From assembly GCA_947455145.1 (NCBI GenBank), contig CANGME010000007.1, forward strand, positions 1 through 64,000: DNA of 64,000 nt, read 5' to 3'. Source of the stretch: Comamonadaceae bacterium (lineage in GTDB: Bacteria > Pseudomonadota > Gammaproteobacteria > Burkholderiales > Burkholderiaceae_C). The position numbers were made by a program, and so were the translations under genes. Positions 1 to 11,460 of the stretch are shown one piece after another. The first letter of the stretch is position 1; every line of letters begins with the position of its first letter. The notes below the pieces were generated by a model that was not told where the DNA came from, ran no database searches, and saw nothing but the letters and a program-made list of their open reading frames with translations.

Positions 1-2
1 AA

Positions 3-935
3 TGCGCCCATTGCAGCGCCTACCGCGTGTTCCACAAGCTGGACCGCACGCTGCGCTGCCACCACTGCGGCTTCACCGAGCGCGTGCCGCGCGCCTGCCC
101 GGCCTGCGGCAACCCGGACATCACCACCGTGGGGCGCGGCACCGAGCAATTGGAAGAACACTTGGCCGAGTTGCTGGCCGAGGTGCGGCGGCCTGACTCC
201 ATCACTGAATCGCAGCCCGAAGGCCTGCCCGTGCGCATCCTGCGCATCGACGCCGACAGCACACGTCTGAAGGGCGCATTGGCCGCGCAAATGGCCCAGG
301 TGCACGCCGGTGAGGTGGACGTGCTGGTGGGCACGCAGATGATTGCCAAAGGCCATGACTTTCGCCGCATCACACTGGTGGCCGCGTTGAACCCCGACGG
401 CGCGCTGTTCTCCAGCGACTTTCGCGCGCCGGAGCGGCTCTTCAGCCTCTTGATGCAGGTGGGTGGGCGGGCCGGGCGCGACGCTGCGCTCAGTAGCCAG
501 AGCGAGGTGTGGGTGCAAACTTTTCACCCGCAGCACCCGCTGTTTGAGGCGCTGAAGCGGCACGACTACCCGGCTTTTGCAGAGCAGCAACTCAAAGAGC
601 GCGAGCAAGCCGCCTTGCCGCCCTTTAGCTTTCAAGCACTGGTGCGCGCTGATGCACGCACACAAGAGGCGGCGCAGGGCTTTCTCAACCACGCCAGTGC
701 GGCGGCCCTTGAGCTGCCCGAGTCACCCTACGTCACGCTCTACCCAGCTGTGCCCATGAGCATCCAACGCGTGGCCAATGTGGAGCGGGCGCAGATGCTG
801 GTGGAGAGCACGTCGCGCACCACTCTGCAACGCTTTTTAAGTGCCTGGCACGACGTGCTGCACACCACCCGCCAGGGGCCTGAAGGCAAAGGCCTGATCC
901 GCTGGGCGGTGGATGTGGACCCGTTGCTGATTTGA
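3..935 (+). CDS. priA: Primosomal protein N' (PriA helicase), C-terminal part
   Basis: Restarts collapsed replication forks as a 3'-5' DNA helicase that loads the primosome. The frame is open from the first bases of the window, so only the C-terminal 310 residues are present and the true start lies upstream. The visible part begins inside the zinc-binding insert, with repeated CxxC pairs (CAHC, CHHC, CPAC). It continues through the helicase motifs GTQMIAKGHDF and QVGGRAGR and the C-terminal domain. The gene is convergent with katG, with 37 bases between stop codons. A GTG at base 27 is an internal valine, not a start. Family assignment is firm. Confidence 0.95.
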   Translation, partial: CAHCSAYRVFHKLDRTLRCHHCGFTERVPRACPACGNPDITTVGRGTEQLEEHLAELLAEVRRPDSITESQPEGLPVRILRIDADSTRLKGALAAQMAQVHAGEVDVLVGTQMIAKGHDFRRITLVAALNPDGALFSSDFRAPERLFSLLMQVGGRAGRDAALSSQSEVWVQTFHPQHPLFEALKRHDYPAFAEQQLKEREQAALPPFSFQALVRADARTQEAAQGFLNHASAAALELPESPYVTLYPAVPMSIQRVANVERAQMLVESTSRTTLQRFLSAWHDVLHTTRQGPEGKGLIRWAVDVDPLLI

Positions 936-972
936 GCCGCTATCCACATCGGCATCACTGCCGTGAGTGAGA

Positions 973-3207
<2,235 letters not shown>

Positions 3208-3241
3208 TCATCACTTTAGGTCGGAACTGTCAAACTTTCCA

Positions 3242-3278
3242 TTTGATATTGAATATCGACCGAATAGCCCTCGGCTAT
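3242..3278 (-). promoter_or_regulatory. OxyR-like operator upstream of katG
   Basis: OxyR sites consist of ATAG-N7-CTAT-N7-ATAG-N7-CTAT. Here ATAG (3264-3267), seven bases, CTAT (3275-3278) is an exact half, preceded at the correct seven-base spacing by ATAT (3253-3256). The fourth tetranucleotide is poorly matched. The site lies 62-98 bases upstream of the katG ATG. I could not identify convincing -35 and -10 boxes between it and the gene. Confidence 0.6.
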
Positions 3279-3315
3279 TGGGGCCCATGAGTCACGGACG
3301 TCTGGCCGCTCAAAA

Positions 3316-4281
3316 TCAATGCATGAGCGCAACGACACCCGAGAAGCTCAAAAACGCCGCCGCCGTTGAAACCAAAATAATTCGTGCTATCCGCCCGTTA
3401 TCCGCCCCAAAACGCTCAGCCAACAAAGAGACATTACTGGCGCTGGGCAAGGCGGCCACCAGCACCATCACGGTCAATGCGGATCGCTCCAACGGAACGC
3501 CGAGCTGGATGGCGGTGCTGCCGACCAGCAGCACCAGCAGTGGATGCAAAAAAAGTTTAAGCATCGCCACCGGCACGTAGTCCCGCAAGGGGATGGGTGG
3601 GTGGCTGTGCTGCGCGGCCAGCATTTGCGAGCGGGCCAGCACCGCGCCTATGGTAAACAACGCCGTGGGTGAGGCGGCGTCGGCCAGCAGCCAAACCGTC
3701 TTTTCAACGGGGCCAATCAAACTTAAGTTCAAGGCCGAGGCCACAACGCCACCCAAAATCGCCCAGGGCATGGGGTTAAACAACATGCCTTTGAGCGCGT
3801 TGCGCATGGCCACGCCCATGCCATGCGTGTCGGCCGCGTCTAGCCGAGACAGGCCCACGCACAGCGAGGTGGTGATGACCATGTCCACCACGATGGTGAT
3901 GATCATCGGGCCAGCCACCTGTGCGCCCAGCAGCGCAATCAAGAGCGGCACGCCCATGAAACCGGTGTTGGGGAAGGCCGCGACCAGCGCACCAAAAGAC
4001 GCGTCGTTCCAGCCGATACGCCGGTTCATGCTGGCCGCAATGGTGAAGCCCACCATGGTGAGCGCGCACAGCAGCCAGGTGAAGAACACGCTGGCGTCAA
4101 GCAACTGGGCAATTGGCGTGGTGGCACCAAAGCGGTAGAGCATGCAAGGCAGGGCAAAGAACAGCACGAAGCCGTTCAAGCCCGAGATGGCTTCCAGCGG
4201 CAGCATGCTGCGACGTGCGGCCACATAGCCGCACAAGACCAGGGCGAAGAAGGGGAAGGTGACGGACAAAATTTCAAGCAC
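3316..4281 (-). CDS. AEC-family (auxin efflux carrier-like) permease
   Basis: Inner-membrane transporter of the AEC/BART type, probably exporting a small organic anion; the substrate is unknown. The protein is almost entirely hydrophobic segments (about ten), with the family's FPNTGFMGVPLL-type motif in the middle and SASNVSLLAERFG near the end. I chose the GTG at 4281 (VLEILSVTFPFF), which gives 321 residues, the usual family length. An upstream ATG at 4401 would add a polar 40-residue tail and overlap the helicase gene further. The gene is divergent from the rep-like helicase, so their control regions overlap. Confidence 0.85.
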   Translation of the reverse strand: MLEILSVTFPFFALVLCGYVAARRSMLPLEAISGLNGFVLFFALPCMLYRFGATTPIAQLLDASVFFTWLLCALTMVGFTIAASMNRRIGWNDASFGALVAAFPNTGFMGVPLLIALLGAQVAGPMIITIVVDMVITTSLCVGLSRLDAADTHGMGVAMRNALKGMLFNPMPWAILGGVVASALNLSLIGPVEKTVWLLADAASPTALFTIGAVLARSQMLAAQHSHPPIPLRDYVPVAMLKLFLHPLLVLLVGSTAIQLGVPLERSALTVMVLVAALPSASNVSLLAERFGADNGRIARIILVSTAAAFLSFSGVVALMH

Positions 4282-4348
4282 GGGCGCTATTGTCCTCGCA
4301 GTCGCTATGATTCCCGTTCTGATTCCCGCCTTCTCTCGGTACTTTTGC

Positions 4349-6514
4349 ATGTCGTCTCCCCCCTCCCCCGGTCTCAATCTCGCGCAACAAGAAGCGGTCA
4401 ACTACATGCATGGCCCCTGCCTGGTGCTAGCGGGTGCTGGCTCGGGCAAGACGCGAGTGATCACTCACAAGATCGGACGCTTGATTCAGGCGGGCATGGA
4501 GCCCAAGCGCATCGCCGCCATCACCTTCACCAACAAGGCTGCTGCAGAGATGCGCGAGCGTGCCAAGGGGCTGATTGGTCGGGCAGCCAAAGACGTGCGC
4601 ATTTGCACTTTTCACGCGCTGGGCGTGCACCTGCTGCGCTCTGATGGTGAAGTGCTGGGCCTGAAGCCCAAGTTCTCGATTCTGGACACCGACGACGTGA
4701 CCAGCATCTTGAAGGACGCAGGCGGCTCGGTCGATGTGGCCACGGCGCGCCAATGGCAGTGGGCCATCAGCGCATGGAAGAACCAGGGGCTGAACGCGGC
4801 GCAGGCCGAAGCGCAGGCCAAGGACGACAACGAACTCATCACAGCGCGCATCATGGCGCACTACGAAGAGCGACTGACGGCCTACCAGAGCGTGGACTTT
4901 GACGACCTGATCGGCCTGCCGCTCAAACTGCTCAAAGACCATGCGGACGTGCGTGCCAAGTGGCAAAAGCTGATGGGCCATGTGCTGGTGGACGAGTACC
5001 AAGACACCAACGCCACGCAATACGAGGTGCTCAAGCTGCTGGTGGGCAGCCATGACCCGAACAATGCACGCTTCACTGCGGTAGGTGACGACGACCAATC
5101 GATCTACGGCTGGCGCGGTGCGACGCTGGATAACTTGAAAAAACTGCCCATCGACTTCCCCGAGCTCAAGGTCATCAAACTGGAGCAAAACTACCGCTCC
5201 ACCGGTGCCATTCTGCGCGCAGCCAACAACGTGATCGGCCCGAATCCCAAGCTCTTCCCCAAGAACCTGTGGAGCGATCTGGGCGAAGGCGAGCCGGTGC
5301 GCGTGGTGGACGCTGACCATGAAGAGCACGAGGCTGAGCGCACGGTGGCGCGTATCCAGAGTCTGCGTTCGGGCAACACCGTACTCGCGCCGCTAGACGC
5401 CGCAGCGTCCACCGGTGCGGCCATCGAGTTCAGAAGTTTTGCTGTGCTCTACCGCGCCAATCATCAGGCCCGAATTTTCGAGAAGGCACTGCGCAAGGCC
5501 AACATCCCCTACAAGGTGTCAGGCGGCCAAAGCTTCTTTGACCGGGCCGAGATCAAGGACTTGTGCGGCTGGTTTCGTCTGTGGGTCAACAACGACGACG
5601 ATCCGGCTTTTTTGCGTGCCGTCACCACGCCCAAGCGCGGCATTGGCCACCAGACGCTGCAACAGTTGGGCACCTTTGGCAGCCAGTACAAACTGAGCTT
5701 GTTTGATGCTTTGTTTTCATCGTCCTTGGCGGCTGTGATGAGCACGCGAGCCGTGGGCAGCCTGCACGAATTTGGCCGCTACGTAAACGAACTTGAATAC
5801 CGCGCACGCCACACTGAAGGGGCCGAGGACGCGTTGGCTTTTCTGCTGGCGTGGCTCAAAGAGATTGACTACGAAAAGCATTTGTACGACGGCGAGGACA
5901 GTGAAAACGCGGCTGCCTCGCGCTGGAAGAATGTGCTCGACTTTTGCGAGTGGATGGCACTGCGCTGCGGCGGCGAAATTGACGATGCAGCGGGCGTCAC
6001 CACCTCATCCGAGAAAAAATCATTGCTGGAAGTGGCTCAGACCATCTCGCTTCTCTCCACCATTAGCGAGCGCGAGCAAGACAGAGACGTAGTCACACTC
6101 TCGACCCTGCACGCAGCCAAGGGGCTGGAGTGGCCGCATGTGATGCTGGTGGGCGTTAACGAGGGTCTGCTGCCCTTCAAATTGAGCGATGGGGCTGATG
6201 CCCTGGGGGGCTCGGAGCTTGACCACGAGTCCGCCAATGAAGACATGGCCCAACGCCTGCAAGAGGAGCGCCGCTTGATGTACGTGGGTATCACCCGTGC
6301 TCAGCGCAGCTTGGCGGTGAGCTGGACGCGCCGACGGAAAAAGGGCCGCGAGATAATCGTGGCCCAACCCAGCCGCTTTATTGCCGAGATGGGGCTGGAT
6401 CAGGCCACAGTGAAAGAAGACCCGCGTGAGAAGTTACGTGCGCTGCGGGCTGAGTTTGCTAAAAAGGCGGCGGAAGCGGCAGCCCGTTCTGCGCAGACCG
6501 CAATGGGGGTTTGA
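4349..6514 (+). CDS. rep: ATP-dependent DNA helicase Rep (UvrD/Rep family)
   Basis: Superfamily 1A 3'-5' DNA helicase that removes roadblocks ahead of replication forks. The start is placed at ATG 4349 (MSSPPSPGLNLAQQEAV) because the N terminus then matches Rep proteins. Motif I is LAGAGSGKT, the motif II region is LVDEYQDTN, motif III GDDDQSIYGWRG, motif IV LEQNYRS, motif V TLHAAKGLEW, and motif VI YVGITRAQRSL. Its 721 residues are slightly longer than E. coli Rep (673). The stop codon overlaps the ATG of pldA (TGATG), so the two are translationally coupled, an unusual pairing of functions. Confidence 0.88.
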   Translation: MSSPPSPGLNLAQQEAVNYMHGPCLVLAGAGSGKTRVITHKIGRLIQAGMEPKRIAAITFTNKAAAEMRERAKGLIGRAAKDVRICTFHALGVHLLRSDGEVLGLKPKFSILDTDDVTSILKDAGGSVDVATARQWQWAISAWKNQGLNAAQAEAQAKDDNELITARIMAHYEERLTAYQSVDFDDLIGLPLKLLKDHADVRAKWQKLMGHVLVDEYQDTNATQYEVLKLLVGSHDPNNARFTAVGDDDQSIYGWRGATLDNLKKLPIDFPELKVIKLEQNYRSTGAILRAANNVIGPNPKLFPKNLWSDLGEGEPVRVVDADHEEHEAERTVARIQSLRSGNTVLAPLDAAASTGAAIEFRSFAVLYRANHQARIFEKALRKANIPYKVSGGQSFFDRAEIKDLCGWFRLWVNNDDDPAFLRAVTTPKRGIGHQTLQQLGTFGSQYKLSLFDALFSSSLAAVMSTRAVGSLHEFGRYVNELEYRARHTEGAEDALAFLLAWLKEIDYEKHLYDGEDSENAAASRWKNVLDFCEWMALRCGGEIDDAAGVTTSSEKKSLLEVAQTISLLSTISEREQDRDVVTLSTLHAAKGLEWPHVMLVGVNEGLLPFKLSDGADALGGSELDHESANEDMAQRLQEERRLMYVGITRAQRSLAVSWTRRRKKGREIIVAQPSRFIAEMGLDQATVKEDPREKLRALRAEFAKKAAEAAARSAQTAMGV

Positions 6515-7698
6515 TGCGTCAATTTTTTGCTCTATTTTTAATAACACTCTATGCAAGTTCTGCTTTGTCTAGCGGCATGGATGAGCTTGAAAAACCCTCC
6601 GCTACACGCTTAAACAGCACCCCCTGGGTTCAATGCACACAAATGAGCGCAGACCCGACGGCCCGGCTCGCCTGCTTTGACACTTGGGCACAGCAGCAAG
6701 CCCAAAAGCCTTCTCCGGCAGAGCCTGTGGCATCACCTGCAGAACAGCCGCCCTTGCCCTTGGCTTCAACGCAGCCAAGCCTACCAGCCAGTGTGACGGC
6801 GCCTGATGCGATCACCGCTGCCTCGCCGCCGGTTGATTGTCGCAATGGCTCACCGTCCGAGCTGTCGAGATTTTGGGAACTGGAAGCGGGAAGTGATTGT
6901 GGTCGCTTTAATCTGCGCAGCTATCGGCCCATCAGCTTGTCGCTGATCGCTTCAGACAGCGTCAATACTGCCCCCAGCTCACCCACGCCAGGGCATACCG
7001 CCAGCTACCAACCCTACCTTACGAGTGAAGAAAGAATACAACTCTCGGTGCGCGTAAAAATCGGTCAAGGATTTCTGACTGGATTCGACTCCAGCGGACA
7101 TGATTCGCTGTGGTTTGCCTACTCGCAGCAGTCGTATTGGCAATTTTTCACGTCCTCCATTTCCCGCCCTTTTCGCAGCACCGACCATGAGCCGGAGATC
7201 ATGTACATTGCCCCCACGGATGCTCAACTGCCCGGGGGCTGGCGCTTGCGCTACAGCGGAATCAGTCTGAACCACCAGTCCAACGGCCAAAGCTTGCCGT
7301 TATCGCGTAGCTGGAACCGCGTCATCCTGATGGCGGGCATGGAAAAAGACTCCCGCTTCACTTTGCGTGGACGCTATTGGTACCGCATTCCTGAAGAAAC
7401 CCCCGAGGATGACAATCCCGAGATCAGCGACACCGTAGGGCGTGCAGAGCTCGCGGGCACCTGGAACGTGAACAAAGACAACCGCCTGGGTCTGAGCGTG
7501 CGCCACTCATTGCGCGCACAAGCCAATGGTTCGTACCGATTGGAATGGCTCAAAACGCTTGGCGACAGCGGTCAGTCTCAACGTGACAGCGGCTTGCGCT
7601 TTCACGTCCAATTGTTCAGTGGCTATGGCGATTCGCTAGTTGACTACAACCGCCAGCGAACGGTGTTGAGTATTGGGCTGAGCCTTGTTGACTGGTGA
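6514..7698 (+). CDS. pldA: Outer-membrane phospholipase A1 (PldA)
   Basis: Hydrolyses misplaced phospholipids in the outer leaflet of the outer membrane. A hydrophobic signal peptide (about residues 1-20) is followed by a proline- and alanine-rich linker holding a short CxxMSADPTARLACFDTWA-like segment. A PldA beta-barrel follows from about residue 150. The catalytic motif NHQSNGQS supplies His and Ser, and the nearby SWNRV supplies the Asn of the His-Ser-Asn triad. The protein ends in an aromatic residue (LVDW), as barrel proteins do. Translation starts within the rep stop codon. The following 69 bases separate it from a convergent Bug gene. Confidence 0.9.
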   Translation: MRQFFALFLITLYASSALSSGMDELEKPSATRLNSTPWVQCTQMSADPTARLACFDTWAQQQAQKPSPAEPVASPAEQPPLPLASTQPSLPASVTAPDAITAASPPVDCRNGSPSELSRFWELEAGSDCGRFNLRSYRPISLSLIASDSVNTAPSSPTPGHTASYQPYLTSEERIQLSVRVKIGQGFLTGFDSSGHDSLWFAYSQQSYWQFFTSSISRPFRSTDHEPEIMYIAPTDAQLPGGWRLRYSGISLNHQSNGQSLPLSRSWNRVILMAGMEKDSRFTLRGRYWYRIPEETPEDDNPEISDTVGRAELAGTWNVNKDNRLGLSVRHSLRAQANGSYRLEWLKTLGDSGQSQRDSGLRFHVQLFSGYGDSLVDYNRQRTVLSIGLSLVDW

Positions 7699-7767
7699 AG
7701 AGTGTGGCGCCCTGCACCCCAAGGGGGCCGTACCTTGTTTGGGGCGGCCCGACGCTGCGGCTGTTTT

Positions 7768-8739
7768 TTATTCAGGTTTGATATTGGCCTCGCGCACCAC
7801 GCGAGCCCACTTGGCTAAGTCGGCCTTAAGGTAGGCGGTAAGTTCGCTTGATGTGCTGGTGCGGGGTTGGATGTCTAGCGACGTCAGCTTGTCTTTGTAC
7901 TCTGCTGAATTCACCGCATCATGTACCTCACGAATCAACGCTTGAACAATCACGCTTGGTGTCTTGGCGGGTGCAAACAGACCGAGCCAGATGGTGGTCT
8001 CGTAACCTGCCAGACCTTCTTCCGCAATCGTGGGCAAATCAGGCAGCGCTGGATAGCGCTTGAGGCTGGCCACGCCCAGTGCACGCACACGCCCGGACTT
8101 GATGTTAGGAATGGCGGAGGAGGTGTTGTCAAACATCAACGACACATGACCGGCCAATACGTCTTGTATGGCCGGTGCCGCCCCCTTGTACGGCACATGC
8201 GTCAACTTGATGCCCGCTTGAGACGCAAATAACTCTGCACCTAAGTGATAGGTACTGCCAATTCCCGATGTGGCGTAGGTGAGCTTGCCCGGATTGGTCT
8301 TGGCGTAAGCAATCAATTCTTTGACAGACTTTGCTGCTACGTTGGGGTGAACGACCAAAATATTTTCAATCGTCGCTACCAACGAAATTGGAACGAAGTC
8401 ATTGACGGTGTCATAGGGCAAGTTGAGCGTGAGGTTAGGGCTGGCCGCCATGATGCTGCTGGTGCCCAGCAACAGGGTGTCACCATCGGGCGTGGCCTTG
8501 GCAACGTAGTTGGCCCCAATACTTCCAGTAGCACCCACTCGGTTGTCCACGATGACGGTGCGCTTGAGGGAGGCAGACAACTTGGGTGCTAGCACGCGGG
8601 CCAAAACATCCGTAGGCCCCCCTGCGGCAAAGGGAACGACGATGCGAATGGGTTTGTCTGTCGGGGCCTGCGCTTGTACACCCATCCAGGGCATCAACGC
8701 GACTAGACCGACATATGCGATGGTTTTGATTATTTTCAT
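7768..8739 (-). CDS. Bug/TctC-family periplasmic solute-binding protein
   Basis: Extracytoplasmic receptor for an organic acid or similar metabolite. The start is set at ATG 8739 (MKIIKTIAYVGLVALMPW), giving a signal peptide ending near AQA. A TTG four codons upstream is possible. The Bug fold signature is seen as IRIVVPFAAGGPTDVLAR after the signal, VIVDNRVGATGSIGA, and APDG-like TPDGDTLLLG. The next gene upstream on the same strand is a second Bug gene, preceded by a GST gene. No TctA/TctB membrane subunits are present, so the partner transporter must be elsewhere. The ligand cannot be read from sequence. Confidence 0.9.
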   Translation of the reverse strand: MKIIKTIAYVGLVALMPWMGVQAQAPTDKPIRIVVPFAAGGPTDVLARVLAPKLSASLKRTVIVDNRVGATGSIGANYVAKATPDGDTLLLGTSSIMAASPNLTLNLPYDTVNDFVPISLVATIENILVVHPNVAAKSVKELIAYAKTNPGKLTYATSGIGSTYHLGAELFASQAGIKLTHVPYKGAAPAIQDVLAGHVSLMFDNTSSAIPNIKSGRVRALGVASLKRYPALPDLPTIAEEGLAGYETTIWLGLFAPAKTPSVIVQALIREVHDAVNSAEYKDKLTSLDIQPRTSTSSELTAYLKADLAKWARVVREANIKPE

Positions 8740-8858
8740 TTCAGCGTCCAAATTAATGCAAATGGGAGAGCGGGGGCTTCATGCAAAAAGAATTGCCTTC
8801 TAGCTTCGTCTATTGCCCTTTGGCGAGACGTGTTCACGGCACTCAGGCTCATTAACGC

Positions 8859-9875
8859 CTACTTCAAAGTCGGTCCTGCAGGCTTGATCACGCGACTTAG
8901 GGTTTTGTATTCTTCGTGCATATAAAGGTCAAACTCCACTGGCGTGAGCAGCATAGGGTCTGCTCCCAGATTTGCCAGACGATCTCGCACGTCGGGCGTT
9001 TGCAAAATACGTGCAATCTCAGTGTTGAGTTTGCTCACGATGTCGCGTGGGGTTTTTGATGGTGCTAGCAAACCAATCCAGAAATTAAACTCTGCGGTTG
9101 GCATGCCCGCTTCAGCCATGGTGGGGGTGTCTGGAAGGGTGTTTGAGCGGTTTCGCGATGACACGGCCAATGCCTTTAACTTCCCACCGCGCAAGGTTGG
9201 CAGGGCTGAGATGATGGGCAAAAATCCAAACTGAGTTCTGCCACCGATGGTTTCAGTCACCATTTCTGGTGCCCCCTTTAGCGGCACGTGAACCACGTCA
9301 ATACTTGTTGCGGCAATGAATTTTTCTGCGTTCACGTGAGAGGCGCTGCCCGCACCGCCTGAGGCGTAGTTCAGTACGCCCGGCTTGGCATGTGCGAGTG
9401 ACACCAATTCTTTGGCTGTGCTGACGCCCAGCGCAGGTGCCACGAACAACACGCTTGGTAAGCTGGCCAAGGGAATAACACCTGAAAAATCTTTGAACGT
9501 GTCATAGCTCAGGTTGCCGTAAAACAAGGGGTTCACCACGTGACCAGCCGAAACCACAATCAAGGTATAACCATCCGGCTCGGTCTTGGCCACTTGGCCG
9601 GTGGCAATCACGCTGCCTGCGCCGGGCCGGTTTTCTACATTGACCGGTTGACCCCAGGTAGCCGCCAATCGCTCGCCCACGGTTCGCGCCAGGATATCGC
9701 TAGCACTACCAGGTGTGAAGGGGACAACGAACCGAATCGGTTTGATAGGGTAGCTGGATGCAACTGAGGCTAGGTTTTGACCTGCAATTTGAGCTTGGGT
9801 CTGCGCCACCGCACCCAGGTTTGCCAGCAACATAATCACCATCAACCACGGGAGACGCTTGCAAAGCTTATGCAT
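8859..9875 (-). CDS. Bug/TctC-family periplasmic solute-binding protein
   Basis: Second tricarboxylate-type receptor of this cluster. I set the start at ATG 9875 (MHKLCKRLPWLMVIMLLANLGAVAQTQA), which overlaps the end of the upstream GST gene by eight bases and has GGAAAG about ten bases before it. An upstream start giving MPRCGKKNP is possible. After the signal peptide come IRFVVPFTPGSASDILAR and VENRPGAGSVIATG, the two ligand-pocket loops typical of the family. The paralogue at 7768 is only moderately similar, so this is not a recent tandem duplication. It probably forms an operon with the GST. Confidence 0.9.
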   Translation of the reverse strand: MHKLCKRLPWLMVIMLLANLGAVAQTQAQIAGQNLASVASSYPIKPIRFVVPFTPGSASDILARTVGERLAATWGQPVNVENRPGAGSVIATGQVAKTEPDGYTLIVVSAGHVVNPLFYGNLSYDTFKDFSGVIPLASLPSVLFVAPALGVSTAKELVSLAHAKPGVLNYASGGAGSASHVNAEKFIAATSIDVVHVPLKGAPEMVTETIGGRTQFGFLPIISALPTLRGGKLKALAVSSRNRSNTLPDTPTMAEAGMPTAEFNFWIGLLAPSKTPRDIVSKLNTEIARILQTPDVRDRLANLGADPMLLTPVEFDLYMHEEYKTLSRVIKPAGPTLK

Positions 9876-10647
9876 GGGATTTTTCTTTCCGCAACGCGGC
9901 AAGGTGAGGGTATTTTTCAGTTAGCAACGAGCCGGTGTAATAGGTCGGCTTAAAGGAAGGGTGGGCCTGAATCAGCTCGAACCACTTTGAGACGGCGGGC
10001 TTGTCAGCCCACGCCGTGTCCAGGTTAATGTCGTTCATGCGCACGATGACCGGCATGATGGCGATATCGGCCAGCGAAATCGAGGAGCCCATCAGCCAAG
10101 GACCACCACTTTGAGCGATCCATTCGTCCATTCGCACAATGGATCGATGCAGGCGATCCAAGGCTTCGTCCATCTCCTTTTTCGGGAAGCCAGATCGACC
10201 CATGGTCAGCAAAAATTCTTTACGCAAAGGTTTTGAGTTGGCCAGCGCGTTGAACTCTTCTTCGCTCATGGTTTTGAAATGCGGGAGGAAGGCAAGGTTG
10301 TAAGACGGCACCCGGATGGCCGGCGCAGGAATTTCGTCGATGTACCGCATCATCCATCGCATACGCGCGCGCTCAACCGGATCTGTGGGGGTAAAGCTAT
10401 GGACAGCGCTTTTGACTTCGTCCAGGTACTCAACAATCACTGACGAGTCGAGCACTGTTTTCCCTTGATGCAGCAGTGCAGGCACAACACCGTTAGGGTT
10501 GATCGCCAAATAGTCTTGCTTGAGTTGATCGCCCGCAAAAAGATCCAGCTTGTGCTCTTCGAATGCCAATTTTTTCGCATGAAGCACGAAACGTACACGC
10601 TGACTGCATGTGGATTGCGGTGCGTTGTAGAGTACAAATTCGCTCAT
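9868..10647 (-). CDS. Glutathione S-transferase family protein
   Basis: Cytosolic GST: an N-terminal thioredoxin-like domain (about residues 1-80, starting LYNAPQSTCSQRVRFVLHAKKL) and an all-helical C-terminal domain. The Ser/Cys in PQSTCSQ occupies the usual catalytic position. The glutathione-binding segment includes NPNGVVPALLHQGKTVLDSSVIVEYL in two stretches. It is first in an apparent operon with two Bug receptor genes, which suggests a role in metabolising an imported or xenobiotic compound rather than general detoxification. That link is inference. Confidence 0.88.
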   Translation of the reverse strand: MSEFVLYNAPQSTCSQRVRFVLHAKKLAFEEHKLDLFAGDQLKQDYLAINPNGVVPALLHQGKTVLDSSVIVEYLDEVKSAVHSFTPTDPVERARMRWMMRYIDEIPAPAIRVPSYNLAFLPHFKTMSEEEFNALANSKPLRKEFLLTMGRSGFPKKEMDEALDRLHRSIVRMDEWIAQSGGPWLMGSSISLADIAIMPVIVRMNDINLDTAWADKPAVSKWFELIQAHPSFKPTYYTGSLLTEKYPHLAALRKEKSHA

Positions 10648-10820
10648 TTGCTTAAGGATGGTAGTTGGTGGGTGTTACTGACGCCAACGACAATCTTCGG
10701 CGAAGCCTAACTACTCGTCAATAGCGGCAACCCGGGGATCTCAAACCCTTTCGTTCTTCAACTGAAACGAAACAGCTCACTGATAATCCAGCCCCACACA
10801 AAGATCATCTGGAAAAACAA

Positions 10821-10845
10821 AAACGCCCACATAAAGTGGGCGTTT
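10821..10845 (-). terminator. Intrinsic terminator after the alpha operon and tRNA-fMet
   Basis: A perfect 10-bp stem (aaacgcccac / gtgggcgttt) with a five-base loop, followed on the minus strand by TTTGTTTTTCC. It lies 27 bases beyond the tRNA gene and would end the transcript that runs through rplQ and the tRNA. Confidence 0.85.
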
Positions 10846-10871
10846 ACTGTAGCGGGATACCGCCATTTTGT

Positions 10872-10948
<77 letters not shown>

Positions 10949-10967
10949 GTAAGAGTTTAATTATACC

Positions 10968-11366
10968 TTAGTTTGCCGTCTCTGCGGGTGCATCGGCTTC
11001 AGAAGTGACCGGGCGGTCAACTAATTCAACCAAAGCCATAGGTGCGTTGTCACCCACGCGGAAACCCATCTTCAAAATACGGGTGTAGCCACCAGGACGG
11101 GCGTTAAAACGTGGGCCTAGGTCGTTGAACAACTTGGTCACGCTGTCGCGGTCACGCAGGCGGTCAAATGCCAAGCGGCGATTGGCAACGGTGGCTTCTT
11201 TGGCCAAAGTGATCATCGGCTCGACAACGCGGCGCAGTTCTTTTGCTTTAGGCAGTGTGGTTTTGATGACTTCATGCTCAATGAGCGAGTTCATCATGTT
11301 ACGCAACATAGCAAGGCGGTGCGAGCTGGTGCGATTGAGTTTACGTAGTCCGTGTCCGTGGCGCAT
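10968..11366 (-). CDS. rplQ: 50S ribosomal protein L17
   Basis: Large-subunit protein near the peptide exit tunnel. The 132-residue product starts [20 protein letters not shown], a near-invariant L17 N terminus, and has the [14 protein letters not shown] core. The short acidic/alanine-rich C-terminal tail is typical. It is the last protein gene of the alpha operon (rpsM-rpsK-rpsD-rpoA-rplQ) and lies 94 bases after rpoA. The initiator tRNA gene follows directly. Confidence 0.98.
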   Translation of the reverse strand: MRHGHGLRKLNRTSSHRLAMLRNMMNSLIEHEVIKTTLPKAKELRRVVEPMITLAKEATVANRRLAFDRLRDRDSVTKLFNDLGPRFNARPGGYTRILKMGFRVGDNAPMALVELVDRPVTSEADAPAETAN

Positions 11367-11460
11367 GGTGATTTCCTTAATTTATAAAACAAGCAGCCGT
11401 ATCAGGTACTGCCCGTGGCGCTCAGCCGTTAATCCCGATTGGATTTCAGGCTGATGAAAT

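Noticed and set aside
4427-5329. 300-codon frame antisense to rep
   Set aside because: No family features; helicase motifs lie on the plus strand.
7699-7767. Intrinsic terminator between pldA and the Bug gene
   Set aside because: A T-run is present (gctgttttttatt) but I cannot draw a stable stem directly before it.
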